A stretch of 64,000 nt of DNA from Streptomyces sp. NBC_01214 (GTDB lineage: Bacteria > Actinomycetota > Actinomycetes > Streptomycetales > Streptomycetaceae), in contig NZ_JAPEOS010000001.1 of assembly GCF_026340975.1 (NCBI RefSeq), forward strand, positions 2,823,001 to 2,887,000. Reading direction: 5' to 3'. Positions within the stretch are counted from its first letter, which is position 1. The number at the start of each line of letters is the position of its first letter. Shown here piece after piece: positions 1 through 11,446 of this stretch. Made by a program: the position numbers and the translations under genes. The notes beneath the pieces are model-generated. The model saw nothing but the letters and a program-made list of their open reading frames with translations, made no database searches and was not told the origin of the DNA.

Positions 1-67
1 CGGACCCCGCGCCTCACACTTCCCCGGCTACCGCGGGGAGGAACCCCCGGGCGGGGCTGGATCCTTC

Positions 68-108
68 GGCCCGTCCGGCGTTCGAGGACCGGGTCCGGGC
101 GGCGCCCG
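68..108 (+). repeat. Dispersed GC-rich intergenic repeat, single copy
   Basis: This segment shares a core (CCGGCGTTCGAGG followed by CGGGTCCGGGCGG) with the three tandem copies at 37672-37868. The copies are about 40 bp here. It sits exactly where PP2C homology starts. Confidence 0.5.
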
Positions 109-111
109 GTT

Positions 112-425
112 CCACGCAGGTGTTGGCGCTGGTCGGGGGCGAGACCTTACCGCCGCTCGGGGTGGTGCCCGTGCCGGCGGACGTGCGGCCGTGCACCTGC
201 GGGGAACTCCGGCCCGGGGAGACGCTGTTCCTCTACACCGACGGGGCCGAGGACGCCCGCGACCGGGCCGGTCGGTTCTTCGATCTGGCGGGCGTCCTCG
301 CACGGGAGGCGGCGGCGACGCCCGCGCGGCTGGTTGCGGGCGTGCACGCCGCTCTGCTCCGGCACACCGGCGGGCGGCTCGCCGACGACGTCGCCCTGCT
401 GGTGCTCCGCAACGACCGGTCCTGA
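112..425 (+). pseudogene. 5'-truncated SpoIIE/PP2C-type phosphatase remnant
   Basis: The last ~100 residues look like the C-terminal half of a SpoIIE-family PP2C phosphatase: PPLGV, then LFLYTDGAEDARD, and a terminal HTGGRLADDVALLVLR that carries the conserved metal-binding DD. These proteins dephosphorylate anti-sigma antagonists. The frame stays open back to base 3, but the residues encoded upstream do not resemble the family, and the expected GHPPP motif is absent. The homology begins at GSTQVLALV, right after a dispersed intergenic repeat (68-108). The simplest reading is a gene truncated at its 5' side. The window edge prevents a firm conclusion, so a rearranged but complete gene remains possible. 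Confidence 0.55.
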
Positions 426-460
426 CCACCGGCCCCGGACACGCGCGCCGGGCCCGGTGG
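426..460 (+). terminator. Stem-loop after the PP2C remnant
   Basis: Arms 426-438 and 448-460 pair over 13 positions with one mismatch around a 9-nt loop, starting one base after the stop codon. No T-tract follows, as is common in Streptomyces. Confidence 0.5.
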
Positions 461-687
461 ATGAGCCCGGCGCGCGCTCTCGACCCGGCCCCTGCCGGGG
501 CGCGGCGACCAACCGGGCGCCGGCGGGGCCGGAACGCGCCGCCCGCCTGCCATGGAGTGTCGGGCAGACAGCAGAACGGGCGGCGCGGTGACGGGTCGTC
601 GCACTGTACGAGGGGGAGCCGACGACCCGAGCTACCTCTTGGCGAGGCTCTTCAGTGAAGCGCCTCCAGGGGTCCGTGCGGCAGAGT
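461..687. other. Intergenic stretch without a recognisable gene
   Basis: I see no coding region with Streptomyces-like bias and a ribosome binding site here, and no RNA gene. Base composition falls toward the promoter region of the next gene. Confidence 0.4.
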
Positions 688-749
688 GCGCATCGCATTT
701 ATGCGCGTACTCGGTTCACACCCCGTGTGAACCGCGCACCCACTAGCCT
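688..749 (+). promoter_or_regulatory. Operator-like palindromes and -10 box before the NsdA-like gene
   Basis: A perfect inverted repeat GGTTCACA-N5-TGTGAACC lies at 713-733. A second one, GCGCAT-N7-ATGCGC, lies at 688-706. A TAGCCT hexamer at 744-749 is a plausible -10 box, putting the transcript start about 20 nt before the ATG at 777. The first palindrome would cover the -35 area, which suits autoregulation by the downstream HTH protein. That link is inferred. Confidence 0.5.
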
Positions 750-776
750 GAGACCGACGAGCCCTTGGAGCGGCCC

Positions 777-2117
777 ATGCAGCCCAATGTCCTGCTCGAC
801 GCCCTCCTCGCCGAGGCGGGAATGTCCCACGCCGGACTCGCCGCGTACGTGAACCAGGCGGGCCGCACCCGCGGACTCGCCCTGCGCTACGAACACACCG
901 CCGTGACGCGGTGGTTGAAGGGCCAGCGGCCCCGGGGGCAGGTCCCCGACCTGATCTGCGAGGTGCTCGGCGGGCGGCTGCGGCGTCCCCTCGGGCTCGA
1001 CGACATCGGGCTCGGCGCGGCCGACCAGCCCGTTCCGCTGCACGCCTCGCCGCTCAGCGGGTTCGTGGACCGGGCCGCGGCCCTGTGGCGTTCCGACGTC
1101 CAGGCCCGGCCCCAGCTGCTGGCCGCCGGGGCGGTCACCGGGACGCCCGCGGTCATCCCGGTGTGGGAATGGGAGAATCCGCCCGAGGACGCCGACGTCT
1201 CCCGCGAGGGCCCGAACCCGATCGGTCCCGAACACATCGAGATCCTGAAGTCCGCCCGCGCCCACTACGAGCTGATGTACCGCCGGGCCGGCGGTCTCGC
1301 CACGCGGGACCGGATCGTCCGCTTCCTGGGCAGTGAAACCGCGCCCATGCTGCGCGGGAGCTACTCCGACGACCTCGGCCGCCGGCTGCACCGGGCCACG
1401 GGGTCCCTGGTGGCGGTGGCGGGGATCTGCGCGTACGACTCGGACGCGCACGGCCTGGCCCAGCGCTACTTCCACCAGGCCCTGCGCCTGGCCAAGGCGA
1501 GCGGGGACCGGGGGCTCGGCGCGTACGTCATTGCGTTGATCGTCAACCAGTCCCTGCACCTGCGGGAGTACCGCCAGGCCGTCGCCTTCGCCGAGGCCGC
1601 GCTGCGGGCCGCCGGGCGGCACACCACCCCGGCGCTGGCCGCCGACCTGTACGCGATGCAGGCCAAGGCGTACGCCCAACTCGGCGACACCCCGGCCGCA
1701 CTGGCCTGCATCCGCAAGGCGGAGGCGGCCGCCGAGCGGATCCGCCCGGGCAGCGAACCGGACGAGACCGGCTACGTACAGCCGGGGCTCGTCAACGTCC
1801 AGGTCGCCGAGGCGCTGCTCAGCCTGGGCGATCTGGAAGCCGCCCGGGTCCAGGCGACCGCCGCCGTCGGCACCCCGGCGCACGACCGCGGCCGGGTGCA
1901 CCGGCTGGCGATGCTGTGCGAGATCCAGCTGCGCCAGGGGGAGGCGGACCGGGCCGCGGCGTCCGCGGCCGAGATGGCCGAACGGGCCAAGGGCATGGAG
2001 TCGCTGCGGCTGCGCGACCGGCTGCGGGCGGTCCGCGAACAGCTCCTGACCAGCGGTTGTACGGGCGCGGAGGAGACCGCGCGGCTCATCGACGGGGCGC
2101 TGCGCGTTCCGCTGTGA
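777..2117 (+). CDS. NsdA-like HTH/TPR transcriptional regulator
   Basis: A cytoplasmic regulator of about 446 residues. The N-terminus (about 1-70) has the helix-turn-helix-like region typical of Streptomyces NsdA/NsdB-type proteins, with the RYEHTAVTRWLKGQRP segment. Residues from about 200 onward are alanine-rich tetratricopeptide-like helices. NsdA is known as a negative regulator of sporulation and antibiotic production; membership of this paralogue family is clear, but the same role is inferred. I chose ATG 777 over TTG 765 because GGAG (766-769) lies 7 nt upstream. A palindromic operator candidate precedes it. The gene is monocistronic or weakly linked to the NUDIX gene 56 bp downstream. 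Confidence 0.75.
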   Translation: MQPNVLLDALLAEAGMSHAGLAAYVNQAGRTRGLALRYEHTAVTRWLKGQRPRGQVPDLICEVLGGRLRRPLGLDDIGLGAADQPVPLHASPLSGFVDRAAALWRSDVQARPQLLAAGAVTGTPAVIPVWEWENPPEDADVSREGPNPIGPEHIEILKSARAHYELMYRRAGGLATRDRIVRFLGSETAPMLRGSYSDDLGRRLHRATGSLVAVAGICAYDSDAHGLAQRYFHQALRLAKASGDRGLGAYVIALIVNQSLHLREYRQAVAFAEAALRAAGRHTTPALAADLYAMQAKAYAQLGDTPAALACIRKAEAAAERIRPGSEPDETGYVQPGLVNVQVAEALLSLGDLEAARVQATAAVGTPAHDRGRVHRLAMLCEIQLRQGEADRAAASAAEMAERAKGMESLRLRDRLRAVREQLLTSGCTGAEETARLIDGALRVPL

Positions 2118-2138
2118 CGGGCGGAAGTGCTGCCATGT

Positions 2139-2168
2139 TGCCACCTACTCGAACGGAAGAAGGTGGCA
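2139..2168 (+). promoter_or_regulatory. Hairpin that would sequester the NUDIX ribosome binding site
   Basis: TGCCACCT (2139-2146) and AGGTGGCA (2161-2168) form a perfect 8-bp stem around a 14-nt loop. The right arm holds the AGGTGG of the likely Shine-Dalgarno sequence for GTG 2174. Confidence 0.4.
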
Positions 2169-2173
2169 CAACC

Positions 2174-2710
2174 GTGCAGTGGACGAACCTGAGCGAGCAG
2201 ACCGTGTACAAGAACCGTTGGTTCGACGTGAACCTCGCCGATGTGGAACTCCCCGACGGCCGGCACCTGGACCACTTCGTGATCCGGCTGCGTCCGGTCG
2301 CCGTCGCCACGGCCGTCAACGAGGCCGACGAGGTGCTGCTGCTCTGGCGGCACCGCTTCATCACCGACAGCTGGGGTTGGGAACTGCCCGCCGGGGTGGT
2401 CGAGGACGGCGAGGACATCGCGGTCGCGGCGGCCCGCGAGATGGAGGAGGAGTCGGGCTGGCGGCCCGGCCCGCTCCACCACCTGATGACCGTCGAGCCG
2501 TCGAACGGACTGACCGATGCCCGGCACCACCTCTACTGGGCGGACGGGGCCACCCACATCGGGCATCCCGAGGACGACTTCGAGTCCTCGCGCAGGGAGT
2601 GGGTCCCGCTCAAGCTGGTGCCGGACATGATCGCCCGTGGGGAGATCCCGGCCGCCAACATGGCGGCCGGGTTGCTCCTGCTGCACCACCTGCGGCTCGG
2701 CCGGCCGTAG
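2174..2710 (+). CDS. NUDIX hydrolase (ADP-ribose pyrophosphatase-like)
   Basis: A 178-residue cytoplasmic hydrolase with a complete Nudix box at residues 74-96 (G-X5-E-X7-REMEEESGW), the Mg2+-binding loop that cleaves nucleoside-diphosphate-linked substrates. The N-terminal strand preceding the box (VYKNRWFDVNLADVELPDG) resembles the ADP-ribose pyrophosphatase subgroup, but the substrate cannot be fixed from sequence. GTG 2174 is preferred because AAGAAGG sits 10 nt upstream; ATG 2135 in the same frame is an alternative that would place the hairpin inside the coding region. It converges on the dehydrogenase gene. Confidence 0.8.
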   Translation: MQWTNLSEQTVYKNRWFDVNLADVELPDGRHLDHFVIRLRPVAVATAVNEADEVLLLWRHRFITDSWGWELPAGVVEDGEDIAVAAAREMEEESGWRPGPLHHLMTVEPSNGLTDARHHLYWADGATHIGHPEDDFESSRREWVPLKLVPDMIARGEIPAANMAAGLLLLHHLRLGRP

Positions 2711-2730
2711 GGGCGACCGGCCGTAGGACC

Positions 2731-2756
2731 GGAGGGATCAGCCGGAGGGATCAGCC
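2731..2756. repeat. Two tandem 13-bp repeats
   Basis: The unit GGAGGGATCAGCC occurs twice back to back and runs through the stop codon of the reverse-strand dehydrogenase gene. It is probably a small slippage duplication. Confidence 0.6.
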
Positions 2757-3623
2757 GTAGGGGTAGAAGCCCGCGCCCGTCTTGCGGCCCAGGCGGCCCG
2801 CGTCGACCATGCGCTGGAGCAGCGGGGGAGCGGCGTACAGCGGCTCCTTGTACTCCGCGTACATCGAGTCGGCGATCGACGCGATGGTGTCCAGGCCGAT
2901 CAGGTCGGACAGCTTGAGCGGGCCCATCGGGTGGGCGCAGCCCAGCTCCATGCCGTTGTCGATGTCCTCGCGGCTGGCGATGCCCGACTCGAACATCCGG
3001 ATCGCGGACAGCAGGTACGGGACGAGGAGCGCGTTGACGACGAACCCGGACCGGTCCTGGGCGCGGACCGCGTGCTTGTTCAGCACGTCCCGCACCAGGG
3101 CCTCGGCCCGCTTGACCGTCTCCTCGCCCGTGGTCAGCGCCGGGATCAGCTCGACGAGCTTCTGCACCGGGGCCGGGTTGAAGAAGTGGATGCCGATGAC
3201 CTGGTCCGGCCGAGAGGTCGCGACGGCCAGCTTGACCAGCGGGATCGAGGAGGTGTTGGAGGCCAAGATCGCGTCCGGGCGGGTGACCACCTGGTCGAGG
3301 ATCTGGAAGATCTCCGTCTTGACCTGCTCGTTCTCGACGACGGCCTCGATGACGAGGTCGCGGTCGGCGAACTCGCCGAGGTCGGTGGTGAAGGTGAGGC
3401 GGGCCAGGGTGGCGTCCCGCTCCTCTTCGGTGATCTTGCCGCGTTCGGCGGCCTTGGTCAGGGAGTTGTGCAGCCGGGTACGGCCGATCTCCAGGGCTTC
3501 GCCGGTGGTCTCGGCGACCTTGACCTCAAGGCCACTGCGGGCGCACACCTCGGCGATACCTGCGCCCATCTGGCCACAGCCCACTACGCCGACCCGTGTG
3601 ATGTCGGAAGGGAGGTCAGTCAC
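2751..3623 (-). CDS. 3-hydroxyacyl-CoA / 3-hydroxybutyryl-CoA dehydrogenase
   Basis: A 290-residue NAD(P)-dependent oxidoreductase that interconverts 3-hydroxyacyl-CoA and 3-ketoacyl-CoA in fatty-acid or butanoate metabolism. The Rossmann motif GCGQMG is at residues 15-20. The middle has HFFNPAPVQKLVELI, with the family's catalytic histidine. The C-terminal helical domain (RSGFVVNALLVPYL, GCAHPMGPL, then RKTGAGFYPYG) is complete. Length fits stand-alone HbdA/FadB2 enzymes. GTG 3623 is chosen because AAAGG lies 6 nt upstream; ATG 3644 and longer starts exist but extend beyond the conserved N-terminus. Confidence 0.88.
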   Translation of the reverse strand: MTDLPSDITRVGVVGCGQMGAGIAEVCARSGLEVKVAETTGEALEIGRTRLHNSLTKAAERGKITEEERDATLARLTFTTDLGEFADRDLVIEAVVENEQVKTEIFQILDQVVTRPDAILASNTSSIPLVKLAVATSRPDQVIGIHFFNPAPVQKLVELIPALTTGEETVKRAEALVRDVLNKHAVRAQDRSGFVVNALLVPYLLSAIRMFESGIASREDIDNGMELGCAHPMGPLKLSDLIGLDTIASIADSMYAEYKEPLYAAPPLLQRMVDAGRLGRKTGAGFYPYG

Positions 3624-3783
3624 TTCGTGCCTTTCGCAGCTCATCCGTCGGCGGGTCCCCCGTACGATTCCGGCGCCCGCCACGCCCCCCGACGTTACTC
3701 CCGACCTTGCGCGGGGCGGCGGGCCGGGGCGGGCATGCTGAGCGGACACCGTGCAATGTCACTCAGTGAAACGGAGACGTCAC

Positions 3784-5028
3784 ATGACGTACATCGACCG
3801 ACGGGCACTGCTGGCCGGAGCCGTGGGGGTGATCGCCGCCGCCACGGCCGGTTCCGCGGCCGCGGCGCCCCGGACTTCCGCGAGGACCCCCGGGGGGCGG
3901 GCCGCGGCGGACTTCCGGGGGATGTGGATCGCCTCGGTGTCGAACGTGGACTGGCCCTCCGAGAGCGGACTCTCCGCGGCGCGGCAGCGCGCGGAGCTGC
4001 TCGCCCTCCTCGACTCCGCCGTCGAGCGCCGCCTGGGCGCGGTGGTCCTCCAGGTCCGGCCGGCGGCGGACGCCCTGTGGCCCTCGAAGCTGGAGCCCTG
4101 GTCGCAGTGGCTGACCGGGAAGCAGGGGGTCGATCCCGGCTGGGACCCGCTGGGCACGGCCGTCAAGGAGGCGCACGCCCGAGGGCTCCAGCTGCACGCC
4201 TGGTTCAACCCGTTCCGCGTGGCCAACCACACCGACCTCGACCGGCTGGTGTCCACGCACCCGGCGCGGCGCAATCCTGACTGGACGGTGGAGTACGGGG
4301 ACAAGCTCTACTACAACCCGGGCCTGCCCGAGGTGCGGCGCTTCGTCCAGGACGCCATGTTCGACGCCGTCTCCCGCTATCCGCTGGACGCCGTGCACTG
4401 GGACGACTACTTCTACCCGTACCCGGTAGCGGGGGAGTACTTCGACGACGACGAGGCCTTCGAGGAGTACGGGGCGGGCTTCGCCTCGCGCGCCGCCTGG
4501 CGCCGGAGCAACATCGACACCCTGGTCCGGGAGATGTCCGCGCGGCTGCGGGCGCTGAGGCCCGCGCTCCGCTTCGGGATCAGCCCGTTCGCCGTCTGGC
4601 GCAATTCCGACCGCGACCCGACCGGTTCGCCGACCCGCGCGGGCCTCGGGACCTACGACGACCTCTACGCGGACACCCGCAAGTGGGTCAAGGAGGGCTG
4701 GATCGACTACATCGTGCCGCAGGCCTACTGGCACATCGGGCACCCGACCGCCGACTACGCCGACATCGTGCCCTGGTGGGCGCGGACCGTCGCCGGCACG
4801 AAGGTGGACCTGTACGTGGGGGAGGCCCTGTACCGCTGCGACGAGGACAGTCCCACCGAGGCCTGGCGCGATCCCGGGGAGCTGTCGAAGCACCTGACGT
4901 TCGCCCGCGGGTACCCGGAGGTCCGCGGCCACGTCTACTTCTCGGCGAAGCAGGTGGCCGCGGACCCCAACGGAGCGATGGCCCGGGTGGTCGCCGACCA
5001 CTACGGCCCGGCGGCGTCCCGGCGCTGA
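3784..5028 (+). CDS. Tat-exported glycoside hydrolase-like protein, GHL10 family (DUF187-like)
   Basis: A 414-residue exported protein. Residues 1-35 are a twin-arginine signal (DRRALLAGA followed by an Ala-rich segment ending AAAAP). The mature domain opens with DFRGMWIASVSNVDWPS and continues with HAWFNPFR, HWDDYFYPYP and GWIDYIVPQAYW. These are hallmarks of the GHL10 TIM-barrel family, whose members are thought to act on cell-wall or surface polysaccharides. The acidic residues around HWDDYF are candidate catalytic groups. ATG 3784 has GGAG 7 nt upstream; the in-frame start at 3751 would spoil the signal peptide. The exact substrate is unknown. Confidence 0.82.
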   Translation: MTYIDRRALLAGAVGVIAAATAGSAAAAPRTSARTPGGRAAADFRGMWIASVSNVDWPSESGLSAARQRAELLALLDSAVERRLGAVVLQVRPAADALWPSKLEPWSQWLTGKQGVDPGWDPLGTAVKEAHARGLQLHAWFNPFRVANHTDLDRLVSTHPARRNPDWTVEYGDKLYYNPGLPEVRRFVQDAMFDAVSRYPLDAVHWDDYFYPYPVAGEYFDDDEAFEEYGAGFASRAAWRRSNIDTLVREMSARLRALRPALRFGISPFAVWRNSDRDPTGSPTRAGLGTYDDLYADTRKWVKEGWIDYIVPQAYWHIGHPTADYADIVPWWARTVAGTKVDLYVGEALYRCDEDSPTEAWRDPGELSKHLTFARGYPEVRGHVYFSAKQVAADPNGAMARVVADHYGPAASRR

Positions 5029-5029
5029 T

Positions 5030-5227
5030 TCAGTGAGTGGGCTCGGAGGGGTGGCGGACCGTGCAGTCGGGTCCAGGAGCCATCAGGGCCTCGTGTCCGT
5101 CCTCGAAGCGGACCCGGTACGGGGGGGTTCCGTTCTCGCCCAGGACCTGGGTGATCTCGCCCACCTTGTCGTGCTGTCCGACGATCCTGCCGTGCTGCAC
5201 CAGCTGGTCGCCCTCGGTCGCGCGCAT
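5030..5227 (-). CDS. DUF1918-family small protein
   Basis: A 65-residue protein of the DUF1918 type, a small SH3-like beta fold common in actinomycetes. Typical segments are GDQLVQHGRIVGQHDKVGEI and YRVRFEDGHE. A strong ribosome binding site (GAGGAGGT) lies just before ATG 5227. It ends 2 bp from the convergent GHL10 gene. Its function is unknown in the family. Confidence 0.85.
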   Translation of the reverse strand: MRATEGDQLVQHGRIVGQHDKVGEITQVLGENGTPPYRVRFEDGHEALMAPGPDCTVRHPSEPTH

Positions 5228-5283
5228 ACTGACCTCCTCGGTGGCGGTCCGATCCGGTGCTTGCAGTTTAGGTCGTCCTGCGG

Positions 5284-6187
<904 letters not shown>

Positions 6188-6189
<2 letters not shown>

Positions 6190-7633
6190 GTACGAGCGTA
6201 GCAGTGTGGCGGAACTGGCCGAATCCCTGCGGTCCGAACTCAACCGCTACTCGATAGGTGGAAAGCTCCCGTCGAGCCGGGCCCTGGTCGAGCGCTACCG
6301 GGTCAGCCCGGTCACCGTCTCCCGGGCCCTCGCGCAGCTCGCCGCCGAGGGCCTCGTCGTCACCCGGCCCGGCGCAGGGGTCTTCCGCGCGGCGCCGCGT
6401 ACGGGGGCCCCCGCGCCCGGGGACACCTCCTGGCAGGAGGTCGCCCTGAGCGCCGAGGGCGCCGGGGACGTGGTCCCGCGTTCGGTGGACGCCTCCGGGG
6501 TGCTGGCCTGCCTGGCCGCACCGCCGCCGTCGGTGATCGCCCTCAACAGCGGATACCTGCACGCCTCCGTCCAGCCCGAGCGGGCCATGGCAGCCGCGCT
6601 CGCCCGGGCCGGGCGGCGCCCCGGGGCCTGGGACCGGCCGCCCGTGGAGGGGCTGCCCGAGCTCCGCGACTGGTTCGCCCGCGAGATCGGCGGCGCGGTC
6701 GTCGCCGCCGACGTGCTGGTGACCGCGGGCGGGCAGAGCGCGCTGACCACCGCCCTGCGCGCGCTCGCCCCGCCCGGGGCGCCGATCCTGGTGGAGTCCC
6801 CGACCTACCCCGGGCTGCTGGCCATCGCCCGGGCCTCCGGCTGCCGGCCCGTGCCCGTCCCGGTGGATGCCGAGGGGGTCCGGCCGGAGCTGCTGGCCGC
6901 GGCCTTCGAAGCGACCGGCGCGCGGGTGTTCGTCTGCCAGCCCCTGTTCCAGAACCCGACCGGAGCGGTACTGGCTCCGGGGCGGCGGGCCGAGGTGCTG
7001 CGGATCGCACGGGCCGCCGGGGCCTTCGTGGTCGAGGACGACTACGCCCGCGCCCTCGCCCACGACGACTGCGGGCCGCTGCCCGCGACCCTGGCCGCCG
7101 ACGACCACGACGGGGTGGTCGTGCACGTCAGGTCGCTGACCAAGGCCACCTCGCCCAGCCTGCGGGTCGGCGCACTGGCCGCCCGGGGCCCGGTGGTCGA
7201 CCGGCTGCGCGCCGTCCAGGTCGTGGACTCCTTCTTCGTGCCCCGGCCGCTCCAGGAGGCGGCACTGGAACTGGTCGGCGCGCCCGCCTGGCCGCGCCAC
7301 CTGCGCACGGTGGCCGCCGAGCTGCGCCACCGGCGGGACGTGCTCGCCGGCGCGCTGCGGCGGGAGCTGCCCGGCCTGACCGTGCCCCATCTGCCCTCGG
7401 GCGGCTACCAGCTGTGGGCCAGGATGACCGAGGGCGGCGACGACGGGTCGTTCGCGGCCGCGGCCCTGCGCGCCGGGGTGGCGGTGGCTCCCGGCCGCCC
7501 GTACTTCTGTGCGGAGCCGCCGGGCCCGTACGTCCGGCTGAGCTTCGCCGGGGTCGCGGGCCCCGGCGAACTGGTGGAGGCGGTCCAGCGGCTGCGTGGC
7601 GGTTTGGCGGACGGTCTCGGTCCCAACGCTTGA
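6188..7633 (+). CDS. MocR/GntR-family regulator with aminotransferase domain
   Basis: A 481-residue MocR-type regulator. Residues 1-75 form a GntR winged helix (GGKLPSSRALVERYRVSPVTVSRALAQL). Residues ~115-480 form a fold-type I aminotransferase-like domain with QNPTG, VEDDYA and SLTK, in which Lys319 is the expected PLP-binding residue. Such proteins sense PLP, amino acids or amines and often control a neighbouring transporter. The divergent EamA gene shares its start-codon bases, so it is the obvious target; this is inference. ATG 6188 is used because the winged helix begins within the first 15 residues. Confidence 0.88.
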
Positions 7634-7658
7634 CCCGCTGCGCCGTGCGGATCACCAT
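7630..7658 (+). promoter_or_regulatory. Possible leaderless promoter for the phosphatase-like gene
   Basis: TTGACC (7630-7635), a 17-bp spacer and CACCAT (7653-7658), ending 6 nt before ATG 7665. The -35 box overlaps the MocR stop codon. Confidence 0.35.
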
Positions 7659-7664
7659 CGCCGC

Positions 7665-8240
7665 ATGCATGTTCGGGTTTCGCTCGTCGCCGCTGCCCGT
7701 AGTTCCTCGCTGCTCGCCGAGCGTTTCGACGACGACCGCCCGCTGGACGGACCCGGCTGGCGGTCGGTGGAGTCCGCCGCGCAGGGCCTCGTACCCCTGG
7801 GCGCTGCCGAGTTGCGCTACTGCTCGCCGACCCCGCGCAGCCGCGCCACGGGCGAGGCCCTCGGGTACGCGCCCCTCGCCCAGCCCGCGCTGCGCGAGTG
7901 CGACATGGGCCGCTGGCGGGGGCTGACCCTGGCCGAGGTGACCGCCCACGAGCCCGGAGCGGTGGAACTGTGGCTCAGCGATCCGTGGTCCGCTCCGCAC
8001 GGCGGCGAGTCCCTGCTCGCCTTCATCTCGCGCATCGGAGGCTGGCTCGACACCCGGCCGGCCGACGACGGGGGCGCGATCGTCGCGGTCGCGGAGCCCT
8101 CGGTGGTCCGGGCGGCCCTGGTGTACGCGCTGAAGGCGCCCCCGCTGACCTACTGGAACGTGGACGTCCGGCCGCTGTCCACGATGACCCTCACGGGCTG
8201 GTCCGGCGACTGGCACCTCTGCCTGCAAGCCCCGGCGTGA
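7665..8240 (+). CDS. Histidine-phosphatase-fold protein lacking catalytic histidines
   Basis: A 191-residue protein that aligns with the histidine phosphatase (phosphoglycerate mutase-like) fold. It has DDRPLDGPG, the YCSPTPRSRATGEAL segment with the conserved arginine, and ECDMGRWRGLTLAEV. The defining RHG motif near residue 10 is replaced by AAAR. The second catalytic histidine region, normally THGG, reads AVAEPSVVRAAL near residue 145. Both histidines needed for the phosphohistidine mechanism are therefore missing, so it is probably a non-enzymatic binder or scaffold. ATG 7665 opens directly into the first strand. The reading frame is intact with normal codon bias, so it is not a decaying gene. 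Confidence 0.72.
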   Translation: MHVRVSLVAAARSSSLLAERFDDDRPLDGPGWRSVESAAQGLVPLGAAELRYCSPTPRSRATGEALGYAPLAQPALRECDMGRWRGLTLAEVTAHEPGAVELWLSDPWSAPHGGESLLAFISRIGGWLDTRPADDGGAIVAVAEPSVVRAALVYALKAPPLTYWNVDVRPLSTMTLTGWSGDWHLCLQAPA

Positions 8241-8271
8241 ACCGGCCGGTGCGGTCGCCTAGCCTGCGGGA

Positions 8272-9045
8272 ATGACCGAGATACGCATCACCACGCTCGC
8301 CGAGCGGCCCGAACTGGCCGACCGGCTCGGGGACATGGACGACCCGTGGCCCGAATTCGCCGCCCACGACGCCCTCGCCTGGCTGCTGTACCCGCGGATG
8401 ACGACCGAGCTGGCGGATTACGTCCTGGTCGCCACGGACGGGGACGCGGTGGTCGCCCGCGGCTACAGCGTGCCCTTCGCCCTGCACCTGGCCGGCCGCG
8501 ACGGGGTGCTGCCCGTGCAGGGCTGGGACCGCGTGCTCATGTGGGCCTTCTCCGACCTGCGGCGCGGGGTGCGGCCCGACACCGTGAGCGCGATCGAGAT
8601 CACCGTCGCCGGCGACCGGCAGGGCGAGGGGCTCTCGGGGCGCATGTTGGCCGCGATGCGGGAGAACGCCCGGGCCCGCGGCTTCGCCGAGGTGGTCGCG
8701 CCGGTCCGGCCCAGCGGAAAGCCGGCCGAGCCGGACACCCCGATCCACGAGTACGCGTACCGGACCCGCGAGGACGGCCTCCCGTACGACCCGTGGCTGC
8801 GCGTGCACGTCCGCGCGGGCGGGGTCATCGACTCGGTGGCGCCGCTGTCGATGACGATCACCGGCTCGCTCGTCCAGTGGCGCGAGTGGACCGGGCTGCC
8901 CTTCGACGCCGCCGGACCCGTGCACGTACCGGGCGCCCTGGTGCCCGTGCGGTGCGATCTGGAGCAGGGCTATGCGGTCTACGTGGAGCCGAACGTATGG
9001 GTCCGCCACCGCCTCGTGGACGGGGCGGCGTCCGTCCGGCCGTAG
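8272..9045 (+). CDS. GNAT-fold N-acetyltransferase-like protein
   Basis: A 257-residue soluble protein. The central part has the acetyl-CoA-binding pattern of GNAT enzymes (ITVAGDRQGEGLSGRMLAAM, close to R/Q-x-x-G-x-G/A) followed by a long C-terminal extension with DPWLRVHVRAGG. The acceptor is unknown. A TAGCCT hexamer ends 6 nt before ATG 8272 with no ribosome binding site, which suggests a leaderless mRNA starting in the 31-bp gap after the phosphatase-like gene. Confidence 0.72.
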   Translation: MTEIRITTLAERPELADRLGDMDDPWPEFAAHDALAWLLYPRMTTELADYVLVATDGDAVVARGYSVPFALHLAGRDGVLPVQGWDRVLMWAFSDLRRGVRPDTVSAIEITVAGDRQGEGLSGRMLAAMRENARARGFAEVVAPVRPSGKPAEPDTPIHEYAYRTREDGLPYDPWLRVHVRAGGVIDSVAPLSMTITGSLVQWREWTGLPFDAAGPVHVPGALVPVRCDLEQGYAVYVEPNVWVRHRLVDGAASVRP

Positions 9046-9210
9046 GGCCCGCGGTCTGGCCGCCGGTCGTCCGGTGGCCCGACCGCGGCGGCCGCGCCCG
9101 ACGCTACCGGCGGAATCGCCGCCGCGGCCGGGCCTTTCCTGCTAGACATCTTCCTGGAGGCGCCGCGTGCCGGATCCTTCGAGGAGGCCCTCCCTCCGAG
9201 ATCCAAGACG

Positions 9211-11442
<2,232 letters not shown>

Positions 11443-11446
<4 letters not shown>

